A DNA stretch of 64,000 bases from Collybiopsis luxurians FD-317 M1 (taxonomy: Eukaryota > Basidiomycota > Agaricomycetes > Agaricales > Omphalotaceae). The notes under the pieces are model-generated. The model was not told where the DNA came from. It was given only the letters and a program-made list of their open reading frames with translations, and did no database searches. Within the stretch, counting starts at the first letter, position 1, and each line of letters starts with the position of its first letter. The DNA is taken from positions 248,001-312,000 of the forward strand of contig KN834752.1 of NCBI GenBank assembly GCA_000827265.1, written 5' to 3'. Positions 47,890 to 59,541 of the stretch are shown here, one piece after another. The position numbers and the translations under genes are program-made.

Positions 47890-49028
47890 GTTTTCTCGGG
47901 GTGAAGATTGCTTTGCGAAAGGACCTGCCTTTTTAAATTCGAACAAGCCTTGTATTGATATAAGTAATCTATCTAACCTAGAGTTGTATATGTTGGAGAT
48001 ACGTACGCTTGGGCAAAGCTGCGCATAGTCGCGCCGTTTCATTTTTTCCTTTCCTTTACTAAGCAGAAGTATTTCTATTTAGTTATCTTTTGTATCGCTA
48101 CGATGGCCACCTCAGAGTCTTCTGTTATACTCTGAGGTGAGCTTAGATATTCTTATTCACTCTAACTCTGACTATATCAGTATAGTAATATTGATTGTAT
48201 CTTGTTAGGTATTTAATACAAAGAGTCTTCTGTTTTACTCTGAGTAATATTGATTGTACTTCGTTAGCTCTAACAGTATAAACGTCTTCAAGTCTATCTT
48301 CGGGACTAGAAAAGTTGCTGGGCGCGGTACGTCACGTGATGGTCACCTTGAAAATGAATCAATGCTACCAAGGGGCTCCCTGAAGAACGTCTCATGCATA
48401 TATTTTTTTCAACTTAGAGGCAGGACACGGAATTGTTGATACATCTCTCTCTCTTATTTTCATGCATTTTCGGGTACGGTCAGGTGACATACCGCGTTGC
48501 AACTTGCCAGCCACCGTGATGTATAGTATGTATATACATTTACAACCAATGGTGTAGATATATGCTGTGTAGGAATCCGCACCGTACTTTATACAGCTAC
48601 TTACGGCCGTATAAAGTACGGCAGTGTAGAGTCTTTTTTTAAATAGCGGTAAGGTGCCGCAGAATTTTTCTTCTAAGGTTCTTAGTTTGCCAGTGCGACT
48701 TGGATACGGAACAGGTAAATTCGCGCTGGACGGCTTTAGCAGATAAAGCACCATCCCCATTCCTGTGTAAGTCACAGCGTGATATTGAGTACGTCTCGAC
48801 TCTCGATGTCCCGTACGAAAAACCTCTCTGGGGATAGTCTTGAAAACATCTTACTTTCCTCACAGATTTTTGTGTGGATAATATTTAATATACCTTCAAG
48901 GAAGAGGCTTTGCAGTATATAAAAAATACCAATCTCACGATTTATTCACCCTAGTTCGGCATCCTTGAATCCCCGCAGTATAAACAACCATTGAGTAAGT
49001 ATGCCCGCCGTCCACTGAGACTGACCCA
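47890..49028. other. Intergenic, repeat-rich AT-rich stretch
   Basis: The region has no convincing ORF. Short repeats are present: an AGAGTCTTCTGTTNTACTCTGAG element twice (48114-48136, 48222-48244), each copy with inverted ends, and AGTAATATTGATTGTA twice (48184-, 48243-). A long perfect inverted repeat follows at 48582-48621. Confidence 0.55.
48582..48621. repeat. Perfect 13-bp inverted repeat around a 14-nt loop
   Basis: CCGTACTTTATAC (48582-48594) is exactly mirrored by GTATAAAGTACGG (48609-48621). A transcript could fold into a 13-bp stem, or the element could be a MITE fragment. It is followed by an oligo-T run on the plus strand at about 48632-48638. Function is unknown. Confidence 0.6.
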
Positions 49029-50450
49029 TTATGCATCCTTGAATCCATCCAAATAAGGAAGTTCTCCTGAGGGCACGTCCTTGCAATCATACACCTTATA
49101 CGTGGGCTTGCTGAGGCCCTTCATTCCATTCGGCCGGGTGATAGCATATTGCCTATGAACCAAGAGTTAGTTGTACCTCAGAGCTTCGATTAGACGAATA
49201 ACACTGACCAGAAGTTGCTGGTGAGGTCGTTGATACCTGCCACAGCATGAGGGCCTAGAAAAACGACATGAACATTTTCTCAAACCCAACCGAATGCATC
49301 TGCAGCGTACCTGAAATCATATCAAAGTCACTGCTCTTAAAGTCTACCATATCCATGCCGATAGCATTCTGAACCATGAACTGCGAAATGGAAGTAAATT
49401 TATTGCCTTGTGTCAGGGAGAATGAATGGGCCCTACATTCTCGACCAATTCCCTGTCTGCGGGTGTTTTGTTGTCGAGCTCTTTGACTCTGAGAGAGTGA
49501 GAAAAAGTTAGGTAGGGAAGCGTGCCTCAAGATAGAACTAGTACTGACTGCATGCCGGTAGGATTCCAGGTATATTCTGGAACAAGTCAGCAAAAGTCGC
49601 TATTCAGCTCCGTTCAGACTCACCAAGGACCGCGATCTCATCGCTGGTGACATACTGACGGACATATTGGGCCGCCGCCATGGGCATATCAGTGAGATAG
49701 AAGCCAGCTGGTACAAAAAGTCGGTCAACATCGTCTTGGCCTTTTTTGTAAAGCATATGATGACTTACAATACCCTTTGGCGGTGAACTCGCCCTCCTTA
49801 TCCGAGATCTTGATGGGAGAGCCGGCAGCGATGGCTTGAGCAGCAGCAACGCTCGTTCCATGATACTACAATACTTTGTTGTAAGAGACAGCCACCATTG
49901 ATGGAAGAATGCCAGAATACCCACCAATTTGATACTCTTCTTCGCACTGGGATGGTTGGCGCTAGCACGCTCAACGAGATCGCGCTCAACAAGGTCCTCG
50001 TGTTGACTGGATCGCTTTGGTTTCGTGCCCGCTGCTTTCTTGGTAGCTGCGAGCTTCTGCATGGCTTTCTTCCAGTCATCTACTGTGTAGAGCTTCGCAG
50101 CGTTCGACGAGCCCTTCGGAACGCCCTTGTAGGGGCAAGTGGCAGCTGCCGTTGAGGGTGACAATGTACTGGGTTTGGAAGACGTCCCAGGCTTGGTTGG
50201 GTTCGTGGTCGGCGGTTTAGCCTGGGGCGTTGTAGGTTTCGTGATAGGCGGTTTGGCTGGGGCCGTCGTGGGTTTCTTCGTCAATGCTCTATTGACGAGC
50301 GCACTATCGGCCTGGAGATTGAATTTATTTCATTAGAATCATTTTCGCGGAATTAAGCAAGACGCGTACATTCTCGCCAATGGGCATTGGGGCTGCTTGT
50401 ACGAGCAAAGCTACAGAGACGAGGCCATAGAGCACAGTGCTGAGACGCAT
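49029..50450 (-). CDS. Secreted protein with ADP-ribosyltransferase-like HGTS and GFYLTD motifs
   Basis: Starts at 50448-50450 with a signal peptide (MRLSTVLYGLVSVALLVQAAP). A Pro/Thr/Lys-rich linker of about 45 residues follows (ALTKKPTTAPAKPPITKP...), probably extended and O-glycosylated. The next part has AATCPYKGVPKG and a Kex2-like KPKRSS. Later exons encode YHGTSVAAAQAIAAG, ISDKEGEFTAKG, GFYLTDMPMAAAQYVRQYV, IAVLEYTWNPTG, VKELDNKTPADRELVENF and VQNAIGMDMVDFKSSDFDMISGPHAVAGI. It ends PYLDGFKDA at 49029. The order YHGTS, then G-F-Y-L-T-D, then an acidic strand (E-Y) resembles H-Y-E ADP-ribosyltransferase folds such as bacterial DUF3990, so an NAD-using fold is plausible. No activity is claimed. 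Several introns of 50-60 bp are needed. Confidence 0.65.
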
Positions 50451-51431
50451 CGTGAAGCTGGGACGGCCAAATGTGAGTTTCAAGGGCAAAGTTCGTGTAT
50501 CGAGACCTTACCGTTGGGATAGCCTGGGTTAGCAAGTGTAGGGATAGTGTGAGCTTGACGTTGAAGGACCAGCCTAATCGAGTTCAAAGGGACCAGCCCG
50601 TTGAGAGAAAGAGAAGAATGAAAGTCAGTTAGAGTGACAATAGGTCTTTTTATGCATCCTCACCATACACTAAACAAGAGTTTCGAAGATTGCATTGGAG
50701 GTAACGTAGCTTTGCCACCGGATAGCGAAAAGCCTGTAACTCGATGACCCGCAAGACTGAAACTGCCGGTTGAATACGGTGAAGCATTTTCTATCGTTGG
50801 GAAGCAGCGTCCAGACAGTCCAGGCGGTGAACGATTGAATGGGATGATCCTGATCATAGGGAGTTGTATCTAAGTTGTAACAGGACTCTGTCAATGATAT
50901 CCGTGTGTGTGTGTGTGTGTCTGATAGCAGTTGAGTATCGCAACCTGAAACGAGCCCATGGCGTACCTAGGACGCATGCACCCGACTGCTACCGGCAGCA
51001 CGGTACCCATATAGGTGCTTGAAGTTGAAGCTCACATCGGCGACAGCTCAATGATGCGTAGATGACGGGAGCGCATTCTAGTATCCTTCCACGTCGGATC
51101 GGATGCTTTGCCATGCAAAACAATCTCTAGAACTGAACGAAGTACTAGCCACAGCCTATCGACCGCCTACTTTGGTGTTCATCCTAGAAAGAACAACGGC
51201 ACTATTCTCATGGACAGACAAGATTATTATTAGGTCAAATTGAGTTCTAGAAGGTCCTTCTGGACCGATATCATGAAGTCGTCGCCGTTGATCTACACAA
51301 GTCAGTTCAGCCCGGGAATCAACGTTTCAACGAAGGTAAAGCATATTGATGAACCTACGTATTCACTGTTCGACGTTCGTAGCTCAATATTCCGTTGTCC
51401 ACAGACAACACGCAATACGTCGAAATGAGGC
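50451..51431. other. Intergenic stretch, no confident gene
   Basis: The 980 bp upstream of the secreted ART-like gene contain only short reverse-strand ORFs (about 50670-50894) without family signature and a GT microsatellite. The 5' flank up to about 50700 is expected to hold the promoter of the secreted gene. Confidence 0.4.
50903..50920. repeat. (GT)9 microsatellite
   Basis: Nine perfect GT dinucleotides are seen. Such repeats vary by slippage. Confidence 0.9.
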
Positions 51432-52484
51432 TCATTGTCGTCGCAATACGAGAATACGAGATCGTAAGTCTTCGAAGACGAGGAAATTTTCCATCTCCGT
51501 CATCAACGGCCCCAGATCAGGAAACTGGACGCCGAATCCATAGGATAAGGTCCTCCCGCTGGCCATGGAAAGATCTTCGACGGTCCGAGGAAGCAAAGGC
51601 AGGAGAGCAGGAGTTGGGAAATTATCTAGCCCCAAACGCTTGAGACGAGTGCATTGCTGCAGGGCCGTTGCAACAGTACTATATTGGTTTGTACCATATT
51701 GGTTGAAGTCGACTGTGAGGGAAAGCAGTGTCGGCCCGTAGATTTGCACCAAAGACTCTTCTTCCCCCGGACTTTGCCTGCCCTGTTTCGCATGCGTGGA
51801 CGGCACCTATAACCCGTTGTATTCTGCTTCGCGTTTACGCACTAGGGACGCAATACAGGCTTAAGGGAGTTCGGAATCTTAGAAAGCATTACTGTGAGAG
51901 CAGTCAAAGGAAGATTCAAGGGAGGGCTAGCAGGGTGAAGCGTTGAACCAAGAATCGACCAGATATCAAGAATCTTGAGAGAAGGAAAGCATGCGGCGAG
52001 TCGATGCATGTTCGTCTCGGGGTCTACTGTTTTCGGAGTGGTAGTCCACCGATCTACGTTGATCCGAAGCGAATTCAGTTTCGGCCCCTCTGCACGCAAC
52101 TGGGCAAGCTGAGCGTCATTGAAGGTGCATACGGCTGCGAATACATCCAAATGGCGCAGATTTGGCATGCGGAGAAGAGCGGTGAGCAGTTGGGACGAAA
52201 TCGCTCCTCTGTCATCTTTACAGGGAAGGAATATGAGCATTCGTATAGAGGATGCCAGCCGTGCGGGGGTCGATGGCAGAGAAGGGCTTTTCCATGTCCA
52301 CTCGTATAATGACACGTCGGAAAAGAAGACGCTGAGCGAAGTATGACCAGTCTTTGCAAACCAGGCTGCACGCGGAAAGAGCAGCGTGTTTCGGTTTGTG
52401 TTCGTGGATAGATAGTGGGAAAGAGAGCTCGAGAGGAATCGTGAGGTAGTCTAGGGCTTCAAGAATGAGTTCAATGGCCAGCAT
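51432..52484 (-). pseudogene. F-box protein gene, apparently frame-disrupted
   Basis: The first frame from the ATG at 52482-52484 reads MLAIELILEALDYLTIPLEL...ACSLVCKDWSYFAQRLLFRRVIIRV, a clear F-box with CKDW. It then runs PFSAIDPRTAG and stops at 52218. The next frame (52315-51842) carries the expected continuation LASSIRMLIFLP...LLRMPNLRHLDVF, PSLKILDIWSILG, as in agaricomycete F-box/LRR proteins. The two frames overlap by about 100 bp with no GT-AG intron that keeps the Leu-rich repeats, so a frameshift is likely. A further intron (about 51860-51810) leads to ESLVQIYGPTLLSLTVDFNQYG and LQQCTRLKRLGLDNFPTP, ending near 51432. It may instead be an assembly error. F-box genes in this clade often decay. 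Confidence 0.6.
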
Positions 52485-52961
52485 TGTTGCGATGAGAGCT
52501 TTGTGTACTATCGCTTCCACCGGACTTTGAGCCTGGATGCACAAGGACTCTCGTTAACCTGAGCGCTTCCAGTGTCGAGCGCTTTATGGCGCCACATATT
52601 TAAGATCATACATCATTTCAATTACTCACATACCCAATTTCCATTATACCGGTTAGCACATTTGTGAAATCATCGCGCTCTGAGCAGAGAGCGGCGATCA
52701 GCGGGTTATTGAGATTGTATGGTCACGGTTTTGTCACCACCAGAGCGCTGACACAGTTGTACTCGACCGAAGTACCTCTCGAAGGAGTTGCAAAATACTC
52801 TAAGACGCTACAATGGAATATTACCACTATGCCAAGACCAAAAAGTGTTCCAACCTAACAGCATACACCCAGATATTTCCGGTATTCCTTGTAATTTCTT
52901 CCGACCACCTCGCTGCTTCCAGCTGTTCCGAATGCTGCATAATATCTATCTATCTGTATAT
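52485..52961. other. Intergenic, no gene seen
   Basis: The stretch between the F-box gene start and the 3' end of the second NmrA-like gene shows no ORF with support. Confidence 0.4.
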
Positions 52962-54138
52962 CTACTGTGGAAAAAGTTTACGTTCGACCTCACTTGGAAG
53001 CCAAAGCATATTGGAAACAGGAGTTCCATCATAACCTTTAGTCTTGATCCAAGTCTCCAGCGTAAACCCAGTTGGATGAGTCTTTCTAATCCATTCCATA
53101 TCCCTGTCCAAGAGTTTGTCCCGCCATACACTGTACAAGGCCGAAAGTATAGTCTGGACTTGGGGAGGGACGTAAGGACGCTTGGCCCAGTACTCCTCTA
53201 CAGATATATGTTTGCGGACAGCAGGAATGCCTGTTACACGCGTAAAGATTTCGGCAACTTGATTAATCGACATCATTTCTGTCGCAATCTTCAGTTCCTG
53301 GCCAGATGTCTCGCGGAGATGGTCAAAGGTGTAACGAGTCCACCAGGCAATGTCATCGAGACTAATCATGGGGATTGGACCGTCTTTGGTCGGAGTGTCG
53401 AAGACTACTGCGCCGTTTTCACGCTCGGGGTGAGGCCCTAACATTCGCTGGAGATCATTGAGAAAGGAAAACGCGGTAAGGAACAAAAGGAACGTACGCC
53501 GGCGAGATTTTCAATGTATGGACCGGTCGTGAGGACTGTCCATGAAAATGCTTTGCCGCTGGGATCCGAATCTTGCGCTCGCAGGAAGTCGTTAAAGGTA
53601 CCCTTTGCGTTCATGTGGGGAGCACTATACTGTGGATCGTATCCTCCAAACTTTTTGCGTATTAGCGCCTGGAACAATTGAATACGAAGATCTGCAGGGA
53701 TCGAACCTTGTAGCCATAATCGAGACTGCTCCAAATGAAATGCCTCATTTGCGGAACGCGATGGGCTTGTTCGAACATTTTGATTGCAGCATAGATTTCA
53801 CCTTTGTCTCCGACTACAGCTGTATCCGTGTTCGCGAATATGCCGTAGCATCCTTCCATAGCGGGAGCCAGTGTCCTCATGTCATCGAAGTTGCCTAAAG
53901 AAAATTAGGATTAATCCCCTAGCTAAGCCTAATTTAGCGATGGCAAAAAATGACCTTTGAAAAGTTCGACGCCTGGCAGTGAGGCCAGAACCTGCGCCTT
54001 CTTGCTCGTTGGGTCCCGAGTCAATGCTCGAACTGAGTATGGGGAAGGATTTCCAGCTTCATCGGGGGCGAGTAGCGCTGCGATGACTGGGATACCTTGA
54101 GCCCCAGTTGCACCGATGACCAATATTTTCTTAGACAT
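52962..54138 (-). CDS. NmrA-like family protein, copy 2
   Basis: Paralogue of the 46675-47889 gene with the same exon layout. It starts MSKKILVIGATGAQGIPVIAALL and has RALTRDPTSKKAQVLASLPG, FDDMRTLAPAMEGCYGIFANT, HFIWSSLDYG, ENLAG, FDTPTKDGPIPMISLDDIAWWTRYTFDH and GIPAVRKHISVEEYW. It ends LPSEVERKLFPQ. Most replacements are conservative, and frames and splice sites remain intact, so both copies are probably expressed. The 3' exon region differs most, and this copy has a shorter tail. Start 54136-54138 and stop 52962-52964. Function is inferred from the family only. Confidence 0.87.
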
Positions 54139-56269
54139 GTTGTTTGGGGGGATGAAGATTGTATTATTACGATAAAGAGCTGCTTTTTAACCTACAACGG
54201 GAATTTTGGTAATTTGATCTATAAGTAGTTTTACAAAGCCAAGTATTAATTTATCAGCGATTACATGCAATGACTATCGGTGTACAGGTCAAGCGTCCTT
54301 CCGAGCTCGCATCCGTGCTGATTGATCTCACAGGTCAATGCATAGAAGGCACACACCTTGACAAAGTCAAGTTACTAGTTACTAGTGGCCATCTTGTGGC
54401 CAAAACCTGCAAAGGCTTTCTTTCAAAAACATGGCAAGTCGTTCTCTGAGTCTCTTTCATTTCTGAGTCGTCTGGCTTCAGCACTTCAGTACTAAGTAAA
54501 CACTTTTTTGAATGACAAAGCTTTCAGAGGTTCTATACTGTTTCCATTATGCCTCGCCGTCAAGGCACTGCAACCATCTTTCCGGTCTTCCTCAGGATTT
54601 CAATTGCATCCTCCAATCTTCCCATCCGTTTACATTTGATTTCGGCCTATCCTCGGCCATGCTCTATTCAGTTCGTCGTTTACAGTTCTCCTTCTCGTCC
54701 CACCTCAACGCCTGCCGCCCTAAAATTTTCACGTCCCCCATCCATCTCCTCAATACAGCGTCTCTTTCGGGCTTTCCCTTGTACATAACACAAGTGTCAT
54801 GCGTCAGAAGTGAAGTTTTACAGCTATTTGGTTATTTCTAGCATTGTTTTCGAAAAACGCACCTTAGTGATCATGTTGACTGCCGAACACGCATCTTAGT
54901 GATCATGTTGACTGCCGAACACGCATCTTAGTGATCATGTTGACTGCCGAACACGCATTCTATTCATTGCTCCACTGATGCCGGGACAGCTGTACAATCA
55001 ATAAGGTACATTTTTCGAAAACAGTGCTACCTGCAAACGGATAATCCAAATTCGGCCTCATTGAGATCATTAGTTGAAGATTGCTAGGCCTCAAGAAGAT
55101 CCTCCGGTGCTCCAGTGATACGTATGTAAATCCGTCGTAACATAAGTATCTTGTTGAATCATTGATTTGTCGCGCCGAAAATCAGGACCTCAGTCGCGCC
55201 GCGCTGGGTCCAGGAACTCCGCAAACCACCCACCGATCGCAAAGACTAATAATACAGTAATACAAGAAAGTAGCCGAAGAACCGAAGATATCACTTAACT
55301 CCAGGGCACTTTGCTAACAACGCTCGTGTTCAGGCGGGACTTGCGCATATGGAAATTAAACAAAGGCTACACTCTTCTTGAAAAGCTGACGGGACACGTT
55401 TATCGGTAATCCTGGCAGAGAAATTGTATCGTTCGGAAATAGATGTTTCCGCATTGTACTTCAGTTTGCCCCCGTTCAAGACCAAGATCCCTCTGTCCTC
55501 GGTCCTCGGTCCACAGACGCATCAAGAAGGGGAAGAAAGTCGTTGAAGGGCTATGGGCTACCGATCTGTGACTTCAGCGCTTCAGCACCGGTGACATGAA
55601 GGTGTGCGGAGAATGTCATACTGTCAAATATGAAGGTAGAATGCTTTTCCGATTTACTCAGTTTATGATGCTTACGAATAGTATGGCTCTTGTTATGAAG
55701 CTCTGCTCTGAAATTGGCCAGTGGGCTCGCACAAAGATGTGTGCTTCAAAACCGAGGACCCACAATGTCTGACCGCCGCCTGCCCATTTCGCTACTACAG
55801 GCTATATCTATACTATCGCATTTTGCCCCTAATCTTTTTCTCGCCCTGATCGTGGATCGTGAACGAATTCGCGTCGGAACCTTCCAAGGATATACCGATA
55901 GCAAAAGACGCTAAGCTGCTCGTTAACACCCCCCTTCAACAATAATACGAGCGTACGAGATGTATAGGTGTCAACATCCCGAATTCCTTGCATTGACTGC
56001 AACTTGCTTTTTTCTTCGAAACCCAATCTCACGGTGTTTGGTAGAGTACGCAATGTTCATACTCATTCGCATTGTCTTGCGATCATGGCCTAGCGGAACT
56101 ATCAGCGGAACGCACCTCTTGACGGGGTCTTGGCCTAACCCCTAATAGATGATTTAAAACCCGCAAGGTTGGTTGGTACTTGCTCAGTCTGTCCTTTTTG
56201 GATCTTCCCCTCTCCTTTCCTTCTCGCCTCTCCTTTCGCACTCGTTAATACTCCTCCGTATCCGGCATC
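54139..56269. other. Large intergenic region with MITE-like element
   Basis: About 2.1 kb without a supported gene. An ORF at 54549 (Ser/Pro/Arg-rich, no motif) and small ORFs at 55714-56053 are not convincing. The section from 54839 to 55029 is a repeat element described separately. Confidence 0.45.
54839..55029. repeat. MITE-like element: 28-bp terminal inverted repeats around three 32-bp tandem repeats
   Basis: The left arm 54839-54866 and right arm 55002-55029 match in inverted orientation at 25 of 28 positions (core TTTTCGAAAAA). Inside, one 32-bp unit starting CTTAGTGATCATG is repeated three times without any mismatch (54863-54894, 54895-54926, 54927-54958). The perfect copies suggest recent expansion. 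No transposase is encoded, so it would move with help from another element, or be a simple local rearrangement. Confidence 0.7.
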
Positions 56270-57311
56270 ATGCGATTCTCTCCTTTTGCGCTCCTTTCAC
56301 TTTCACTCGCTGCGCTCGTCTCCGCTGAGACTATTGATGGCCTTGTCAAACGAACTAATGATCAATATTGTGGCTGCATCTCAGGCAGTCTTCAACTCAA
56401 CTCCTGGTTCAAGGGGCGCTCGGTCACCGCTGGTTCTCTACGTAAAGTAAAGTCTCCTCAGTAACTCTCCTAAAAGACTGATTCTGGTCCGCAGAGGAAA
56501 TTTGCTTGTGCGAGAGTGACATCTCCGCTTACATCGACTCCGACTCTGCGTGCAAAAATGGAATCAACATGATCGGTCGAGGCAACATTGTGACCGCTAT
56601 CACTGGCATGGTGGGCTTCATCTTTTTCTGCAGCTCAAGTCCGAGCATTCTCAGTATTCCTTTTCTTAGATCCAACGCTCATCCGGCAGCAAACAGTGTA
56701 GCTATCCAGATAATGCTAAGGCCCAATGCTCGCGCAGCAATAAATGTGATTTCCAATGCGAGAATGGCTTCTCCAAAGGAACTAAGGACGGAAAATCTGC
56801 CTGCGTTTGCCCCTCCAGTAAATCAGTCTGTGGCAACGGCCAATGTAAAAATTCTTGCCCTACCACTCGCCCTTATCTGGAGAAGCGCGACCGTCTCTAC
56901 TGGGGAAAGCACATGCAGCGTACTTGCAGACCTGGCTGGACTGCTTGCGGTATTCCCGGAGGACGCAAAAACGACTGGGAATGTGTCGACACCCAGAACG
57001 ACCTCGAGAGCTGTAAGTTTGCTATCCTATGTCGGGAGTTCTTGGATTCTGAAACAACTTTTTTTCTGACGATAGGTGGCGGTTGCCCCTTCATCACCTC
57101 TTCTCTTACTTCCGATATTGCTGGCGTTGATTGCACAACTCTGCCCGGTGTCGCGAACGTTGCATGCGTTCGCGGTGCCTGCTCCGTAAACAAGTGTATG
57201 CCTGGTTTCAAGATCTCTCGTAGCGGCCAACACTGCGAAGTGGACGAACGAGAGGCTACGGGACCCTTCAAGACACCTCTTCAGGTGTTTGAGGGGTCTC
57301 TCTTCGAGTAA
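56270..57311 (+). CDS. CPL1-like secreted cysteine-rich protein
   Basis: The signal peptide MRFSPFALLSLSLAALVSAE is followed by ETIDGLVKR (Kex2-like site). A Cys-rich body has QYCGCISG, ICLCESD, CSYPDNAKAQC, CDFQCENGFSKG, CVCPSSKSVC, CPTTRPYLEKRD (second basic site) and CRPGWTACGI. The C-terminal CPL1-type domain reads CGGGCPFI, DCTTLPGVANVACVRGACSV, KCMPGFKIS. Cryptococcus CPL1 is a secreted virulence-related protein, and agaricomycetes carry many relatives of unknown role. Introns are GTAAAG to GCAG near 56445-56492, GTGGGC to TTAG near 56611-56670, and one near 57010-57075. The stop is at 57309-57311. Extracellular location is firm; function is not. Confidence 0.85.
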
Positions 57312-57789
57312 AAGCTCCATTCATACGGCGACCATTTCTTATTTCACGGTTAATACATTGTTTAAGGTCGATTAATAGGTCTGCTCATTTGCTTGCACAT
57401 TCATTTGAATACCCACTGTCATTCCCTACACTGTTCACATACGTACACGCTTGTACATCGCTTTCTTTCGGTATGTGGCAATTGGTATCAATTCAAACAC
57501 GGCATTGAAAAATAAAATGGTACCACAGAGTTATTTGCTTTTGGAATAAACTTGAGAGCTTGAGATACTACTCTGTTTAAACAGCCGCAGAATTTCAAGT
57601 TTATAATCTCGGGAGAAACACTTTCCGATGGGGAATCGAGTACTGTCCCCAGTCATTGGCACTACGCAGGAGTGATGTAAACATATCAACTTGGTCCGTG
57701 ACCATTGCAGGTGGGAACTGACATTCATGTTACAGAATTCTTCAGATGTTTTCCACGGACAAGGGTTATCCTCCACCCCATCTCTTGCA
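57312..57789. other. Intergenic, no gene seen
   Basis: The 478 bp between the CPL1-like stop and the first dioxygenase start are AT-rich and hold no supported ORF; the promoter of the downstream gene lies here. Confidence 0.4.
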
Positions 57790-59435
57790 ATGCCCAGTCT
57801 AACGACTCCGCCCGTTCCTCACTATGAGCCTGCACCAATGACTACAGAACAACGTATGATTTTGTCCGCAACTTAGAGTGAGCAGGTTCTTACCGGGAAA
57901 CAGTTGACTACGCCGAGTTACCTATCGTCGACTTCTCGAGCTTCGCTGACCCGGCAGCTCGTTCACAGCTCGTTGCTCAAGTACGTTCAGCGATGGCTGA
58001 GCATGGCTTTTTTTATGTCATCAACCATGGCCTGTCCAGCGCCGAGGTATGCACATTGAAGTCATGTACTTACATTATTCGTAATCTCCGACGATTGAAC
58101 AGACAACACGAATGTTTGACATAGCAGATGTTTCGTTCTCGCAGGTAGACGAGGACGAGAAGCAGAAGTACCAGTCAAGATTAAAAGAAACTGGGACCCA
58201 GCAGGGATATAAACCTCGCCAGTACTATGTCGGTACTGATTTTCAGGTCGTTTTGAAACGCGTCATTGATATTTGCGCCTTTGTTTCAAGCATATCGACA
58301 ATGGAGTCCGAGACCAAATCGAAATCTATGCTTGTAAGAAAGCATACACTTTACGTAGATCAGATTGTTTCTGACCTTTCGCTAGTCAACCACGACGTAA
58401 ATAAGGGAAGTCATCCTGAAGCGCTCCGGCCCTTCATGCCAGAGATGGATCGATTTGCTCGCCACTGTCATATGAATGTACTTTACCCTGTCTTGCGGTT
58501 CGTTCTTTTCACTTCATTTTTCAATTCGGTCGTTGATCCAGGCCCTCCAGTCTCTTAGCGCTAGGACTTGAGCTACCGGAGGATACTCTGGTAGACCGAC
58601 ACCTGTGGAAAGATAATTCACAGACGTACGGTAAGTGCTAAAATCTGAATTATCCAAAGCGTGGCATTTACAGAAATATCAGTACGATTCATGAAATAGT
58701 GCGTGGCGAGCTGTGCTAACGAAGGAGATTCGCGACTTACTGCTCGCGCTGGATTTCATTAGCTACCCTCGGTCCGAAGAAGAGGAACTGAAAACGAACA
58801 ATCTGTGGCTGAAAGGTGGAATATGCTCTCTTCAGTTTATAATTTGTAATTTACTAGATATCTAAGGTCATACGGACATTGGATCCATAACCCTTTTGTA
58901 CAGTCAACCCGTTGCAGCGTTACAGATTCGTACACGCGAAGGCTCCTGGAAATGGGTCAAGCATATCGAGAATGCTATAGTAAGTGGCAAGATGTGGTCA
59001 TTTTTTTCTAGAAAGTCTCCTGGAACGTAGGTTGTCAATGCTGGAGATGCAATTGAATTCCTTTCTGGGGGGTTATATTCAGCCACCATCCATAGGTTGG
59101 TTTCAAATTGCAATCGTCCCTACAAACTGTCATCTTAATTTATTAGGGTTATACAACCTCCGTCAGATCAGCGCGCATACACCCGACTGGGTTTGTTCTA
59201 CTTCGCCATGGCTAGGGAGGATCTAAAACTCAAGCCGCTGGCGGAGAGTCCTGTCTTGCAGCAGACGAAGAATGGGTGGGTAAACCAACGTTTCCCGGAC
59301 ACTGAAGCTCCAACCATGGAGGAATGGCGAAAAGGAAGAACCAAGTCTTATGGAATTGCAGAATTGAAGGTTAGTAATACGAAGGGGGTGGAAGAAGAAT
59401 ATCTCAACGGCGTCTTGATTAAACACTATGCCTGA
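57790..59435 (+). CDS. 2-oxoglutarate/Fe(II) dioxygenase (isopenicillin-N-synthase type), copy 1
   Basis: Non-heme iron dioxygenase of the DIOX_N/2OG-FeII_Oxy family. It begins MPSLTTPPVPHYEPAP and contains AELPIVDFSSFADPAARSQ, AMAEHGFFYVINHGL, YKPRQYYHIDNGVRDQ and HPEALRPFMPEMDRFARHCH. The iron-binding triad is visible: KGHTDIGSITLL gives H-x-D and, after an intron, TIHRVIQPP gives the distal His. LGLFYF and YSQPVAALQI (2OG-binding region) follow. Exons are joined by introns of about 45-60 bp; one cuts TIH-R. It ends at 59435, about 360 aa. Substrate is unknown; relatives act in secondary metabolism and in gibberellin-like oxidation. Its paralogue follows at 59991 with an initiator tRNA-Met between them. 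Confidence 0.9.
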
Positions 59436-59541
59436 TTCTCAGACGAGTGCTGTAAAGACTTCATTGTATCTACAGTATGACAGCGAAATGAATAACTTTA
59501 CTGACTTTCAACTGCGGGCAAAAAAAATCAGCCAGACAACC

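Noticed and set aside
54549..54788. Ser/Pro/Arg-rich plus-strand ORF
   Set aside because: ATG present but composition is random-like, with overlapping frames and no introns or homology signature.
54863..54958. CRISPR-like array
   Set aside because: Three 32-bp units abut without spacers and the genome is eukaryotic; this is a tandem repeat.
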